Numbered from the stretch's first letter, positions 1-8,803 are shown. The stretch: DNA of 54,168 bases from Maribacter sp. 4G9 (GCF_002742265.1 NZ_MDGL01000026.1:1-54168), one strand, 5' to 3'. The notes: generated by a model from the letters alone, not told the origin. Translations and numbers: made by a program.

Positions 1-174
1 GACCTATACGATGAAAGATATGCCGTGGAAAGGGCGAATGCATGGATGGACAGCTACCGTTCCCTGCTCAACAGGTTCGATACGACCACCGAAAGCTGGA
101 AAGGATTCAACTATTTGGCATTCATTGCGATAGCGTTGAAAAAATTCAAGAAAAAGAAAAAAATAAAAGTTTAA
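1..174 (+). CDS. DDE transposase, C-terminal part (partial, IS5/IS4-like)
   Basis: Frame 1 is open from the window edge to the TAA at 172-174, giving 57 residues. The block ERANAWMDSYRSLLNRFDT followed by ...GFNYLAFIAIALKKF is typical of the C-terminal end of IS5/IS4-type DDE transposases, where the E of the YxxER segment (here YAVER) supplies the last catalytic acid. The end is lysine-rich. The gene is cut by the window edge, so its intactness cannot be judged. A second identical C-terminus lies at the other end of the window on the opposite strand. Confidence 0.8.
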   Translation, partial: DLYDERYAVERANAWMDSYRSLLNRFDTTTESWKGFNYLAFIAIALKKFKKKKKIKV

Positions 175-182
175 ACCACTTC
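1..182 (+). mobile_element. Right end of an IS5/IS4-like insertion sequence (partial)
   Basis: Positions 4-182 are identical to the reverse complement of 53990-54168, and the two sequences diverge sharply after the shared end GAAGTGGTTTAA (read inward from 182). This fixes the outer boundary of the element at 182/183. The transposase stop codon lies 8 nt before the end. The left part of the element is outside the window. At 183 the neighbouring sequence is the interior of pabB, so the element sits inside that gene. The target duplication cannot be seen because only one end is present. Confidence 0.85.
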
Positions 183-563
183 ATATTGAAAAGTGATTTC
201 CGAACCCTTAATCTGAATGATTTTTTTTGGCTGAAAAAAGTATAGTTCCGGAAAGTCCAACCCATCAAAGTTTTGGGAAACCAAATCTTCCACGTCATTC
301 TTTAAATCGTATGAAAGATACCCGAATATCCAATCGTTTACCTGTGACTGATATTCTTTTAAATCATCAAAAGCATGATGATGGTCCGTTGAAATTCCCG
401 TTAGTCCATCGACGGCCAGGAGTACATCAAAGGAAGCATATGAATGATTGTGTTGGTTCGAATCCAACCAGACAATTTCATCGAAGTCTTGTGTCCAACG
501 GAGCAGGCTTTTTTTGAACGATGCGATGTCCTCAACGTTATGAACAATCTGTTTCCTCAACAA
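171..563 (-). pseudogene. pabB: pabB (aminodeoxychorismate synthase component I), 5' fragment cut by the IS
   Basis: About 127 residues resemble the N-terminal domain of flavobacterial para-aminobenzoate synthase component I (chorismate-binding family): FDEIVWLDSNQHNHSYASFD, then NDWIFGYLSYDLKNDVEDL and FPELYFFQPKK. PabB joins chorismate and glutamine-derived ammonia to make 4-amino-4-deoxychorismate for folate synthesis. The full protein is usually about 430 residues, and the catalytic chorismate-binding domain is missing here. The reading frame runs into the IS at 182, which supplies the last codons and a TAA (171-173). The start is a TTG at 563, 2 nt after the stop of the upstream flavin reductase gene. 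The missing part may lie beyond the IS outside the window. Confidence 0.75.
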
Positions 564-565
564 TC

Positions 566-1102
566 TTAGTCCAAGGATTTTAGAAAATCATTAAGTACTG
601 ATCGATGGGTATCGTCCAATTCGGTATCCAGAATTCCCTTTTCCCTATCAAAATTTTCACCGAAACTGGGTAGGGAAAAAGTACCTGTAACATGGGCACC
701 AAATCTGGTAAAAAGCTTTTCGGATACTTCCAAAGCTCCTATAGCCCCACGTTTTCCCTTGGAGGTTGACATGAGCATTAGCTTCTTTTCCCTAATAAAG
801 TTCCTATCCAACCTCGATAGCCAATCCAAAAGATTTTTAAAATAGGCCGATGGATAGCTATTATGTTCATTTACGGAAACAATAACCCCCTTTGAATATT
901 GAATGTCCCTTTTGATCTCATTAAGGGAATTGGAAAAACCATGTTCTTTTTCATGATCCTCACTATACATAGGAAACGGACAATTAGACATGTTCATGAG
1001 ACGTACTTCTTCTCCTTCGATTAGGGAGCACGTATATTTTACCAATTCAAAATTTATGGAAGAGGAGGAATTACTTCCGGCAAAAGCCAAAATAAAAGAC
1101 AT
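566..1102 (-). CDS. NADPH-dependent FMN reductase family protein
   Basis: This 178-residue flavodoxin-fold protein belongs to the NADPH-dependent FMN reductase family, which reduces flavins or quinones with NAD(P)H in the cytoplasm. The N-terminal ILAFAGSNSSSS is the phosphate-binding loop after the first beta strand, and the later MSTSKGKRG loop matches the second flavin-contact region. Length is normal for the family (170-190). It starts with ATG (1102) and is followed after 2 nt by the truncated pabB, so the two were probably co-transcribed. The physiological substrate cannot be told from sequence. Confidence 0.8.
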   Translation of the reverse strand: MSFILAFAGSNSSSSINFELVKYTCSLIEGEEVRLMNMSNCPFPMYSEDHEKEHGFSNSLNEIKRDIQYSKGVIVSVNEHNSYPSAYFKNLLDWLSRLDRNFIREKKLMLMSTSKGKRGAIGALEVSEKLFTRFGAHVTGTFSLPSFGENFDREKGILDTELDDTHRSVLNDFLKSLD

Positions 1103-1233
1103 AGTATACCTTATGAAGTTAAAGGACTAAAATAGTCCAAAAGCCATTTAGTTACCAGTAATTTATCTAATTTCGCAGCTTAAAAGATCCAATTCCCCTG
1201 TTAATTAAGTATATAGGGTATTTAAGATTCTTT

Positions 1234-2418
1234 ATGGACAAACGCACCACAAGGTTATTCTTTATCGATGCCATACGGGCATGGGCCATTTTAATGATGC
1301 TCCAAGGGCATTTTATAGATGGGCTGCTGGACCCCATCTATCGGGATAGTTCCAATACCGTGTATGCCATATGGAAATATTTTAGGGGGATAACGGCACC
1401 GGTATTTTATACGGTTTCGGGATTTATCTTCACGTATCTGTTAATAAAGGTTCCACAGACAGGCTGGAATAACCCCAGGGTAAAAAAAGGCATCAAGAGG
1501 GGATTGCAATTATTGTTCTTTGGCTATCTATTACGATCGAACCTTTTTGGACTTTTTAAAGGGGAAATTTACAGCTCCTTCTATTTGGTAGATGTTCTGC
1601 ATTGTATCGGTTTATCAATCTTAAGTATCATTGCTATATACCTCCTCACGATAAAATTAAACAAATGGTTATTTCCATTGGTTCTTCTGTCATGTACTCT
1701 AGTGCTCTTTATTTTTGAACCGATATACAAGGGATTTGATTATAATGGTCTCCCAATATGGCTTGCCAATTATTTCACAAAGGCCAATGGTTCCGTATTT
1801 ACGATAATACCTTGGTTGGGCTATGCTACGGTAGGCGCATTTATATCAATTATTTTCTCAAGATTTAAGGAAAACAACTATTTATATCCTGTTGCCATAC
1901 CCGTGTTTGCCGTAATCGGAACTGTATTGATGTGGCTTTCTTCCCCATTGTTTGACCTCTCTTACAGCATCACAGGCCTACAGTTATTCTTTGATATTTC
2001 ATCCAATAATTATTTGTTCATCAGACTGGGGGATGTTTTGGTCGTATTCTCCATTTTCATGTTATTTAGGCACTTTTTAACCAATAAGACAGGACTACGT
2101 CTTGGGCAAAGTACATTATCTATTTATATCATCCACTTTATAATCCTCTATGGAAGTTTTACAGGGTTTGGACTCTACCGCTTTTTCCATCATTCCTTGG
2201 GCCCATGGCCGACAGTTATAGGAGCCCTAGGTTTCATGTTTGTCTGTTCCTATTTTGCCTTAAAGTATGAGGATCATAAACCGTGGATAAAGGAAGGTTT
2301 CAATCGATTTATCTGTATTCTTAGACTTCAAACCGAGCGATTTGCCGCTGTAAGTTTTAATATGCTTAGAACGTTGACCTATCGATTGATTCAGCTTTTT
2401 GGACTGCAAAAGAATTAG
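1234..2418 (+). CDS. DUF1624/HGSNAT-like membrane acyltransferase
   Basis: This is a 394-residue integral membrane protein with about ten hydrophobic segments. The N-terminus FFIDAIRAWAILMMLQGHF fits the conserved R-x-x-D-x-x-R...M-x-x-H block of the DUF1624 / heparan-alpha-glucosaminide N-acetyltransferase family. These proteins are thought to move acyl groups across the membrane onto envelope sugars. The histidine in MLQGHF and the later IYIIHFIILYGS match the family pattern. The last 40 residues are basic and cytoplasmic. It stands alone, divergent from the flavin reductase, with a 131-nt gap upstream. The acceptor substrate is unknown. Confidence 0.65.
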   Translation: MDKRTTRLFFIDAIRAWAILMMLQGHFIDGLLDPIYRDSSNTVYAIWKYFRGITAPVFYTVSGFIFTYLLIKVPQTGWNNPRVKKGIKRGLQLLFFGYLLRSNLFGLFKGEIYSSFYLVDVLHCIGLSILSIIAIYLLTIKLNKWLFPLVLLSCTLVLFIFEPIYKGFDYNGLPIWLANYFTKANGSVFTIIPWLGYATVGAFISIIFSRFKENNYLYPVAIPVFAVIGTVLMWLSSPLFDLSYSITGLQLFFDISSNNYLFIRLGDVLVVFSIFMLFRHFLTNKTGLRLGQSTLSIYIIHFIILYGSFTGFGLYRFFHHSLGPWPTVIGALGFMFVCSYFALKYEDHKPWIKEGFNRFICILRLQTERFAAVSFNMLRTLTYRLIQLFGLQKN

Positions 2419-2474
2419 TGCATCCTTTTTGGAATTGCTTTTTTCCCTTACCTTAACAACAAAATTTCATAATT

Positions 2475-2705
2475 ATGAGTGAGAAGTCCTATAGCCCCAT
2501 TGCCGTAGATTTAGAGAAGGATAGAAAATATGCGTGGTGCACCTGTAGCCATAGTAGCAATCAGCCATTTTGTGATGGTTCCCATAGGGCCCATAACAAA
2601 CCACCTTCCTTAGGCTTTAGTGTGGAAGAGGACAAAAAAGCTTATTTATGCACTTGCAAGAAAACCGGAAATCCTCCCTATTGCGATGGTAGCCATAAGG
2701 GTTAG
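2475..2705 (+). CDS. Double CDGSH iron-sulfur domain protein
   Basis: A 76-residue protein with two CDGSH-type [2Fe-2S] motifs: CTCSHSSNQPFCDGSH at about residues 23-38 and CTCKKTGNPPYCDGSH at about 59-74. Each supplies the three cysteines and one histidine that hold a redox- and pH-labile cluster in mitoNEET/MiNT-type proteins. Two motifs in one short chain is the MiNT-like (class II) arrangement. There is no signal peptide, so it is cytoplasmic. It lies 56 nt after the acyltransferase. Whether it carries electrons or clusters cannot be told. Confidence 0.85.
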   Translation: MSEKSYSPIAVDLEKDRKYAWCTCSHSSNQPFCDGSHRAHNKPPSLGFSVEEDKKAYLCTCKKTGNPPYCDGSHKG

Positions 2706-2784
2706 GAGTTAGAGGTTAGAGGTTAGAAAAAACATCCTTTTGAATAGTCCACAAGGATTTTTTGAAAAAAAAAAGTTATTGATA

Positions 2785-2832
2785 TTTAGCGAAACCTTGG
2801 GAAATAAAACCCTTTGTGGGTGCCAATAAAAA
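2785..2832 (+). repeat. Decayed partial copy of the 106-nt dispersed repeat
   Basis: The stretch aligns with the 3' half of the repeats at 8852-8957 and 31061-31166. The best-kept part is CCCTTTGTGGGTGCCAATAA, against CCCTTTGGCGGTGCCAATAA in the second copy. The 5' hairpin half is not recognisable. Upstream, 2700-2730 holds a small tandem GTTAGAG run. No gene is visible between 2706 and 2885. Confidence 0.5.
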
Positions 2833-2867
2833 ACAGCCGTTTCAAGTATTTTGAAACGGCTGTTTTT
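2829..2867. terminator. Bidirectional intrinsic terminator
   Basis: A perfect 12-bp stem, CAGCCGTTTCAA (2834-2845) with TTGAAACGGCTG (2851-2862), encloses a 5-nt loop. It is flanked by A5 on the left and T5 on the right, so it can stop transcription from the CDGSH gene (+) and from lpdA (-), which converge here. Confidence 0.85.
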
Positions 2868-2885
2868 AATCCATAATACTTCAAA

Positions 2886-4292
2886 TTATATGTGCAACGC
2901 ACGGTCTTCCGTGGCCGCAAGGGCAGCCTCTTTCACCGCTTCCGCATAGGTTGGATGTGCATGGCTCATGCGGGAAATATCCTCGGCTGAAGCCCTAAAT
3001 TCCATGGCCGTTACGGCTTCCGTTATCAAATCGGCACAACGGGCACCGATCATATGGACTCCCAAAACCTCATCGGTTTTCTTATCGGCCAGTATCTTTA
3101 CAAATCCGTCTATATCCATACTTGCACGGGCACGTCCCAAGGCACGCATTGGGAACTGACCCACTTTGTATTCCACTCCAGCTTCCTTTAGTTCCTCTTC
3201 CGTTTTACCAACGGCAGCCACTTCCGGCCAAGTATATACCACGCCAGGGATCAGGTTATAATCGATATGCGGCTTCTGACCTGCCAACTGTTCGGCTACC
3301 AAAGTACCCTCTTCTTCAGCTTTGTGGGCAAGCATCGCTCCTTTGACCACGTCACCGATGGCATATATATTGTCCACGTTGGTTTTAAGATGTCCATCGA
3401 CCTCTACTCGGCCCCTTTCGTCCATTTTTACACCTGCCGCTTCCAGATTCAATCCTTCCGTATACGGCTTTCTGCCCACGGATACCAAACAGTAATCCCC
3501 TTCAAAAACCACTTCCTCTCCTTTCTTATCATCCGCCTTAACCGTAACTGTATCTCCTTTACGCGCTACGGATTTTACCTTGTGAGACAAGGCAAACTTG
3601 ATTTTCTGTTTTTTCAGGACCTTCATGAGTTCCTTGGAAAGCGCGCCGTCCATTCCTGGTATAATTCGGTCCATATACTCTACTACGGTAACATCGGCTC
3701 CTAATCTACTATAGACCTGTCCTAACTCCAACCCAATGACTCCACCGCCTATAACGATCATGTGTTTTGGAATTTCCTTTAATTTCAATGCCTCGGTAGA
3801 GGTAATAATCCTTTCTTTATCAATGTTGATGAAAGGCAAACTGGCGGGTTTGGAACCTGTAGCAATGATGATATTTTTTGCTTCGATGGTTTCGGTATTG
3901 CCATCATTCCTTTTGATGTTTACATGGGTAGCATCCTTAAAACTGCCGAGACCTTCGTACACATCGATTTTATTTTTGTCCATCAAAAACTGGATGCCTT
4001 TCGTAGTCTGATCTACCACACCTTGCTTTCTGGCAATCATCTGTTCCAGATTTACCTTGACCTCTCCCGGAATTTCAATGCCATGTTCCTCAAAATGATT
4101 GATGGCATCGGCATAGTGGTGCGATGAATCCAACAAGGCTTTTGAAGGGATACACCCTACATTTAGGCATGTACCTCCCAAGGTTGCATATTTTTCTATA
4201 ATCGCCGTCTTCATTCCTAGTTGGGCACATCTAATGGCAGCTACATATCCCCCAGGACCGGAGCCAATAATGGCTACATCGTATTGATTCAT
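2886..4292 (-). CDS. lpdA: Dihydrolipoyl dehydrogenase
   Basis: This 468-residue flavoprotein re-oxidises dihydrolipoamide with NAD+ as the E3 part of 2-oxo acid dehydrogenase complexes or the glycine cleavage system. It shows the FAD-binding GSGPGGYVAAIR at the N-terminus, the redox-active disulfide in GGTCLNVGCIPSK, an NAD-binding GGGVIGLELG in the middle, the second FAD motif IYAIGDV, and the C-terminal His-Glu pair in HAHPTYAEAVKEA. Length is standard. It is monocistronic here, ends at the bidirectional terminator, and is separated by 135 nt from the Lrp gene, so nothing shows which complex it serves. Confidence 0.95.
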   Translation of the reverse strand: MNQYDVAIIGSGPGGYVAAIRCAQLGMKTAIIEKYATLGGTCLNVGCIPSKALLDSSHHYADAINHFEEHGIEIPGEVKVNLEQMIARKQGVVDQTTKGIQFLMDKNKIDVYEGLGSFKDATHVNIKRNDGNTETIEAKNIIIATGSKPASLPFINIDKERIITSTEALKLKEIPKHMIVIGGGVIGLELGQVYSRLGADVTVVEYMDRIIPGMDGALSKELMKVLKKQKIKFALSHKVKSVARKGDTVTVKADDKKGEEVVFEGDYCLVSVGRKPYTEGLNLEAAGVKMDERGRVEVDGHLKTNVDNIYAIGDVVKGAMLAHKAEEEGTLVAEQLAGQKPHIDYNLIPGVVYTWPEVAAVGKTEEELKEAGVEYKVGQFPMRALGRARASMDIDGFVKILADKKTDEVLGVHMIGARCADLITEAVTAMEFRASAEDISRMSHAHPTYAEAVKEAALAATEDRALHI

Positions 4293-4427
4293 AAATTTTA
4301 ATTTTTACTCGCTTATCGAGATTTATTCTATTCCGACGCTAATGTCGATTTTCAGTTAAAGTTCTAAAAAATCCCATGGTCTTGTCCCATGGTATTTATT
4401 ATCGTAAAATTACTGCTTTTTTGAATT

Positions 4428-4886
4428 TTAGAGCGATATAACGGTAGATTGCTTTACTTCTTTTATGGTAAAGGAACTCTGTGTACTCCCAATATGCGGA
4501 ATTGCGGTTAATTTGGACACCATAAAATTTCGATAATCCTCCATATCCCTCACATGGATTTTGAGAATATAATCGAAATCGCCGCTCAAATGATGGCACT
4601 CCACCACTTCCTGAAGTTTGAGTATCTCCCGCTCAAAATGACGGATATTGTCCCGTGTATGCTGGACCAATTTTACATGGCAAAAAGCAGTAAAACCTTT
4701 ATCGACCTTGAATCTATCGATTAAGGCAACATAGGAGGTAATCACCTTGGCACGTTCCAATCTTTTAATACGTTCATAAACTGCTGTGGTAGAGAGCCCT
4801 AGACTATCTGCGTATTCCTTGGTGGTCTTTTTACAATCGGCCTGTAAAAGTCCCAATAATTTTTCATCGATTTCATCAAACTTCAT
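4428..4886 (-). CDS. Lrp/AsnC family transcriptional regulator
   Basis: A 152-residue protein with an N-terminal winged helix-turn-helix (LGLSTTAVYERIKRLERAKVI) and a C-terminal RAM/ACT ligand domain (HLSGDFDYILKI). This is the usual Lrp/AsnC build for amino-acid-responsive regulators that assemble as octamers. It is transcribed away from a Cys/Met PLP enzyme gene, and the 154-nt gap holds three spaced TTTTATTCTA repeats. By analogy with MdeR controlling methionine gamma-lyase in Pseudomonas, it probably senses methionine or a related amino acid and controls the divergent gene and itself. The ligand is an inference. Confidence 0.88.
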   Translation of the reverse strand: MKFDEIDEKLLGLLQADCKKTTKEYADSLGLSTTAVYERIKRLERAKVITSYVALIDRFKVDKGFTAFCHVKLVQHTRDNIRHFEREILKLQEVVECHHLSGDFDYILKIHVRDMEDYRNFMVSKLTAIPHIGSTQSSFTIKEVKQSTVISL

Positions 4887-4893
4887 ATCCGAA

Positions 4894-4974
4894 TTTTATT
4901 CTAAATATTAACACTACTAACGTGCAATATAAATTTTTATTCTAAAATATGACCTATTTTAGTTTTTTATTCTA
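4894..4974. promoter_or_regulatory. Three phased TTTTATTCTA repeats, likely Lrp-type operator
   Basis: Exact copies of TTTTATTCTA lie at 4894-4903, 4935-4944 and 4965-4974, with starts 41 and 30 nt apart, close to four and three helical turns. They sit in the divergent gap between the Lrp gene and the PLP enzyme gene. Phased sites on one DNA face are what Lrp-type multimers need. No protein-binding data exist here. Confidence 0.55.
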
Positions 4975-5040
4975 TAAATATGTATATCAATTGACAATTC
5001 ATCTAAACATGTATAAATTCGATGATAAATCATTACAACT

Positions 5041-6264
5041 ATGAGCCATAAAGAAGCTAACGATTTACAGGATTTACAATACTTTGGGGAATTTGGCGGG
5101 GTCAATCCTTCCATATCAGATTCCTCCACCTATACTTTTCTCTCCGCCAAAACGATGTTCGATACGTTTGAGGGCAATACGGAAGGTTGCTATTTGTACA
5201 GTAGGCACTCCTCCCCTTCCAACCTATATTTAGGCGAAGCCTTGGCAGCACTGGAAGGCACGGAAACGGCGAACGTTACAGCCAGCGGCATGGGCGCTAT
5301 TACGGCGGTCATCCTTCAACTATGTGATTCTGGTGACCACATCATAAGTAGCAGAACCATTTACGGTGGCACCTATGCGTTTATGAAGAACTTTTTAAAG
5401 AAATTCAATATCCATATTACCTTTTTGGATATCACGGATTTGGACGCCGTGGCAAATGCCATATCCTCCAAGACCAAAATGATCTATTGTGAGAGTGTCA
5501 GCAATCCCTTATTGGAAGTGGCGGATATATCGGCACTGGCCAAAATCGCCAAAAAAAATGAAATGCCCCTCGTGGTCGACAACACCTTTTCCCCGCTTTC
5601 CATTACCCCAGCCAAATTGGGAGCTGACATTATCATCCATAGTCTTACAAAATTTATCAACGGATCCAGTGATTGTGTGGCCGGGGCAATTTGTGGTACC
5701 AAAGAATTTTGCCTAAGTCTTAAAGATGTGAACAACGGGGCCGGTATGCTTTTGGGAAGTACATTGGACAGTCTGCGAGGAGCTTCCATTCTCAAGAATA
5801 TGCGTACCCTACACATCAGGATTAAAAAGCATAGCGATAATGCACAATTTTTGGCCGAAAAGTTTGAAGCCGACGGTTTAAGAGTGGTATATCCGGGATT
5901 GTCCTCGCACCCAGGTCATTTGATCATGGAAGACCAAATGAATCCGCAATATGGATATGGCGGACTCATGACCATGGACGTTGGTTCTTTGGAAAATGCA
6001 AACGCCTTGATGGAAATGATGCAGGAAAGAAAGTTGGGCTATTTGGCCGTTAGCCTGGGATTCTACAAAACCTTGTTCAGTGCACCTGGAACTTCCACAT
6101 CTTCTGAGATACCCTTGGAAGAACAAAAAGCCATGGGGCTTGGAGACGGACTTATCCGCTTTTCCATTGGTCTGGACAGTGATATCCAACGCACCTACAA
6201 TTTGATGAAGCAATGCATGGTAGACCTGAACATACTTGAAGCCGATACGATGAAGCGAAAGTAA
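5041..6264 (+). CDS. Cys/Met metabolism PLP enzyme, probable methionine gamma-lyase
   Basis: A 407-residue fold-type I PLP enzyme of the Cys/Met metabolism family. The PLP lysine is in HSLTKFINGSSD (about residue 206), the phosphate-binding ASGMGA at about 81-86, and the tyrosine block YSRHSSPS at about 52-59. It carries YGGT where classical methionine gamma-lyases have YGCT, so the specificity-linked cysteine is absent. The divergent Lrp regulator and the NhaC carrier downstream fit a methionine- or cystine-degrading role yielding 2-oxo acid, ammonia and a thiol. Cystathionine gamma-synthase or gamma-lyase remain possible. Confidence 0.75.
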   Translation: MSHKEANDLQDLQYFGEFGGVNPSISDSSTYTFLSAKTMFDTFEGNTEGCYLYSRHSSPSNLYLGEALAALEGTETANVTASGMGAITAVILQLCDSGDHIISSRTIYGGTYAFMKNFLKKFNIHITFLDITDLDAVANAISSKTKMIYCESVSNPLLEVADISALAKIAKKNEMPLVVDNTFSPLSITPAKLGADIIIHSLTKFINGSSDCVAGAICGTKEFCLSLKDVNNGAGMLLGSTLDSLRGASILKNMRTLHIRIKKHSDNAQFLAEKFEADGLRVVYPGLSSHPGHLIMEDQMNPQYGYGGLMTMDVGSLENANALMEMMQERKLGYLAVSLGFYKTLFSAPGTSTSSEIPLEEQKAMGLGDGLIRFSIGLDSDIQRTYNLMKQCMVDLNILEADTMKRK

Positions 6265-6333
6265 AAAAACACAGGGTTGCACATCTTTCCTTTAAATCGT
6301 AATATTACGGGATAACCAAACGGAAAATTGTTG

Positions 6334-7824
6334 ATGGCGGATCAAAATACCAACAAACATAGGGAGAACGAGCATATTGTTGATAATAAGGAACTGAGCA
6401 TTTTAGAAGCAACTATACCCGTAGTAGCGCTGGTTATTATGCTGGCATACAATGTATATGTGTTTGGGGATGACGCGTTAAGTGGTTCAAATCAATTTAT
6501 CCTTCTCTTGGGTGGTGCGGTAGCGGCTATCGTGGGAATCTACAAAAAAGTTCCATACAAACAAATGTTGGCCGAAGTTGCCGAAAACATCAAATCCACT
6601 TCCGGTGCCTTGCTAATATTATTGATGGTTGGGGCCTTGGCAGGAACTTGGCTCGTCAGTGGTATTATTCCGGCCATGATTTATTATGGGCTCCAAATTT
6701 TAAATCCCACTATTTTTTTAGCAGCCTCTGTCATCATTTGTGCCGTTATTTCCATAGCTACGGGTAGTAGTTGGACCACAGCCGCGACTGTGGGCATCGC
6801 ATTGATTGGAATTGGCGAGACCCTGGGAATTTCATTGGGTATGACAGCAGGAGCTATCCTTTCAGGTGCTTATTTTGGCGATAAATTGTCCCCACTAAGT
6901 GACACTACGAATCTTGCGCCAGCCATGGCCGGTGGTGAGTTGTTCACCCATATAAAGTATATGTTATGGACCACCGTGCCTACCATAACGGTTACGCTTA
7001 TCGTGTTCATAATTATTGGTTTCAACCTTGAAACCAGTGGTGAGGCGGATGTAGATGCCATTCTTTCTTCCATAGATGCTTCATTCAATATAAACGGCTG
7101 GCTTTTTATAGTACCGATGGTCGTTGTGGCATTGATCGTGAAAAAAACCCCGCCTTTGGCCGCTCTACTAATAGGAACCTTATTAGGGGCGCTTTTCGCC
7201 CTAATATTTCAACCCGAAGTTGTGGCAGGTATTACAGGTGCCAAGGAATTGAATTTTCAATCTGGATACGAGGGTATTTTAAAGGCAATTACGGTAAGTA
7301 CCGATGTTCCAACGGACAATGCGTCATTGAGCGATCTATTCTCCGCCAAGGGAATGGCAGGCATGTTGGGAACCATCTGGCTCATTGTTTGTGCCATGGT
7401 GTTTGGGGGTATCATGGATGGAATTGGGGCACTTTCAAGAATTACAAAAGCTTTGTTAGGTCTGGCCAAGTCAACCTTTGGCCTATTCTTTAGCACCGGG
7501 ATAAGCTGTATCGTTTTAAACGGAACGGCCTCCGATCAATATCTAGCCATAGTAGTTCCGGGCAAAATGTTCTCCCAAGCTTTCAAGGATAGAGGTTTGG
7601 CCCCGGAAAATTTAAGTAGAACCTTGGAGGATACCGGTACGGTAACTTCCGTGTTAATTCCATACAATACTTGCGGTGCTTACCATAGCGGGGTCTTGGG
7701 CGTAGGCGTGGCCGAGTATTTTGTATATGCCATTTTTAATTGGCTTAGCCCCATTATGACCTTCATCTTTGCGGCCTTTAATATTAAAATCAAAAAGTTG
7801 GCCCAAACAGTAAGCAGTACCTAA
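6334..7824 (+). CDS. nhaC: NhaC family Na+/H+ antiporter
   Basis: About 496 residues with roughly eleven to twelve membrane segments. The middle block TGSSWTTAATVGIALIGIG and AYFGDKLSPLSDTTNLAPA matches the conserved ion-pathway region of NhaC-type carriers, and the NDQY-like ASDQYLAIVVPG fits the second half. The family exchanges Na+ for H+; some members carry organic acids. The frame also has TTG codons at 6328 and 6331, but the ATG at 6334 is preferred. It follows the PLP lyase by 69 nt, so both are likely one transcript under the Lrp control region. Confidence 0.85.
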   Translation: MADQNTNKHRENEHIVDNKELSILEATIPVVALVIMLAYNVYVFGDDALSGSNQFILLLGGAVAAIVGIYKKVPYKQMLAEVAENIKSTSGALLILLMVGALAGTWLVSGIIPAMIYYGLQILNPTIFLAASVIICAVISIATGSSWTTAATVGIALIGIGETLGISLGMTAGAILSGAYFGDKLSPLSDTTNLAPAMAGGELFTHIKYMLWTTVPTITVTLIVFIIIGFNLETSGEADVDAILSSIDASFNINGWLFIVPMVVVALIVKKTPPLAALLIGTLLGALFALIFQPEVVAGITGAKELNFQSGYEGILKAITVSTDVPTDNASLSDLFSAKGMAGMLGTIWLIVCAMVFGGIMDGIGALSRITKALLGLAKSTFGLFFSTGISCIVLNGTASDQYLAIVVPGKMFSQAFKDRGLAPENLSRTLEDTGTVTSVLIPYNTCGAYHSGVLGVGVAEYFVYAIFNWLSPIMTFIFAAFNIKIKKLAQTVSST

Positions 7825-7860
7825 AATTTAAAAGTGAAAATTTATCCTTTTTTTAAAGGT

Positions 7861-7889
7861 TTTGGCTTTTAGGTATGGGCTTATATTTA
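7861..7889 (+). promoter_or_regulatory. Candidate promoter of tpx
   Basis: TTTG at 7861-7864 and TATATTTA at 7882-7889 resemble the Bacteroidota -33 TTTG and -7 TAnnTTTG elements. The gap of 17 nt is slightly short and the last base of the -7 element is off consensus. Confidence 0.35.
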
Positions 7890-7920
7890 TAATTTCACAA
7901 TCCAAATAAAATGAAACACT

Positions 7921-8427
7921 ATGGCTACCGTAACTCTAAAAGGAAATGAAATAAACACTATGGGTTCTTTGCCCACAACAGGAAGCAAAGCACCTGATTT
8001 TCAACTAACAAAAAATGATTTGTCATCCGTAAATCTCTCTGATTTTCAAGGCTCGAAATTGGTGCTGAACATTTTTCCAAGCGTGGATACGGGAACATGT
8101 GCGCAGTCCGTAAGGCAATTCAACGAAGAGGCAGCTGAACTTGACAACACGATAGTTTTGTGCATCTCCAAGGATTTACCTTTTGCTCAGGCACGTTTCT
8201 GTGGGGCGGAAGGAATTCAAAACGTAGAAATGTTATCCGATTTTAGGGACGGTAATTTTGGCAGGGCCTATAACTTGGAATTTACGGATGGTCCTTTGGT
8301 ATCCCTTCATTCCAGGGCTGTGGTCGTTCTCGATGAAAATGGGACCGTTTTGTATACCGAGCAAGTTCCCGAGATTGTGGACGAACCCAACTACAAGGCA
8401 GCCCTTGAGGCATTGATGGATTCCTAA
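7921..8427 (+). CDS. tpx: Thiol peroxidase
   Basis: A 168-residue atypical two-cysteine peroxiredoxin that reduces hydrogen and lipid peroxides with thioredoxin. The peroxidatic cysteine is in PSVDTGTCAQSVRQF (about residue 60) with the conserved upstream Thr and downstream Arg, and the resolving cysteine is in ARFCGAEG (about residue 94), as in E. coli Tpx. Length and order match the family exactly. dgkA follows after 10 nt, so they are probably co-transcribed. Confidence 0.95.
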   Translation: MATVTLKGNEINTMGSLPTTGSKAPDFQLTKNDLSSVNLSDFQGSKLVLNIFPSVDTGTCAQSVRQFNEEAAELDNTIVLCISKDLPFAQARFCGAEGIQNVEMLSDFRDGNFGRAYNLEFTDGPLVSLHSRAVVVLDENGTVLYTEQVPEIVDEPNYKAALEALMDS

Positions 8428-8437
8428 ATTAGGCAAT

Positions 8438-8803
8438 ATGCCCAAAGAATCCTTTCTGGTAAATAGAATAAAAAGTATAGGTTTCGCCCTTCGCGGCGCA
8501 CTCTTATTGATTCGTACGGAAGCTAGCATAAAAATCCAGGTCTTTATCACGTTGGTAATGACCGCCGCTGGTTTTTATTTTGAGATTTCCAATACGGAAT
8601 GGATCCTACAGATATTCGCTATTGCCTTAGTTTTGGGTATTGAGGGATTGAACACTGCAGTGGAGAAAATTTCAGATTATGTACAACCTGAATATGACAA
8701 AAAAATCGGATTAATTAAGGATATCTCCGCAGGAGCTGTCATGTTGGTTTCCATAGCGGCAAGCATTGTAGGTTGCATAATCTATCTTCCTAAAATTTTT
8801 TAA
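8438..8803 (+). CDS. dgkA: Prokaryotic diacylglycerol kinase-type membrane protein
   Basis: A 121-residue protein with three membrane helices. The cytoplasmic entry segment FALRGALLLIRTEASIKIQ and the signature GIEGLNTAVEKISDYV (the E-x-x-N-x-A-x-E catalytic block) identify the DgkA family. Family members phosphorylate diacylglycerol or undecaprenol in the inner membrane; Gram-positive members prefer undecaprenol, and the substrate here is not known. It lies 10 nt after tpx. Confidence 0.92.
   Translation: MPKESFLVNRIKSIGFALRGALLLIRTEASIKIQVFITLVMTAAGFYFEISNTEWILQIFAIALVLGIEGLNTAVEKISDYVQPEYDKKIGLIKDISAGAVMLVSIAASIVGCIIYLPKIF

Noticed and set aside
2700..2730. Tandem GTTAGAG run as a functional repeat
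   Set aside because: Only a few short copies; likely simple-sequence noise.
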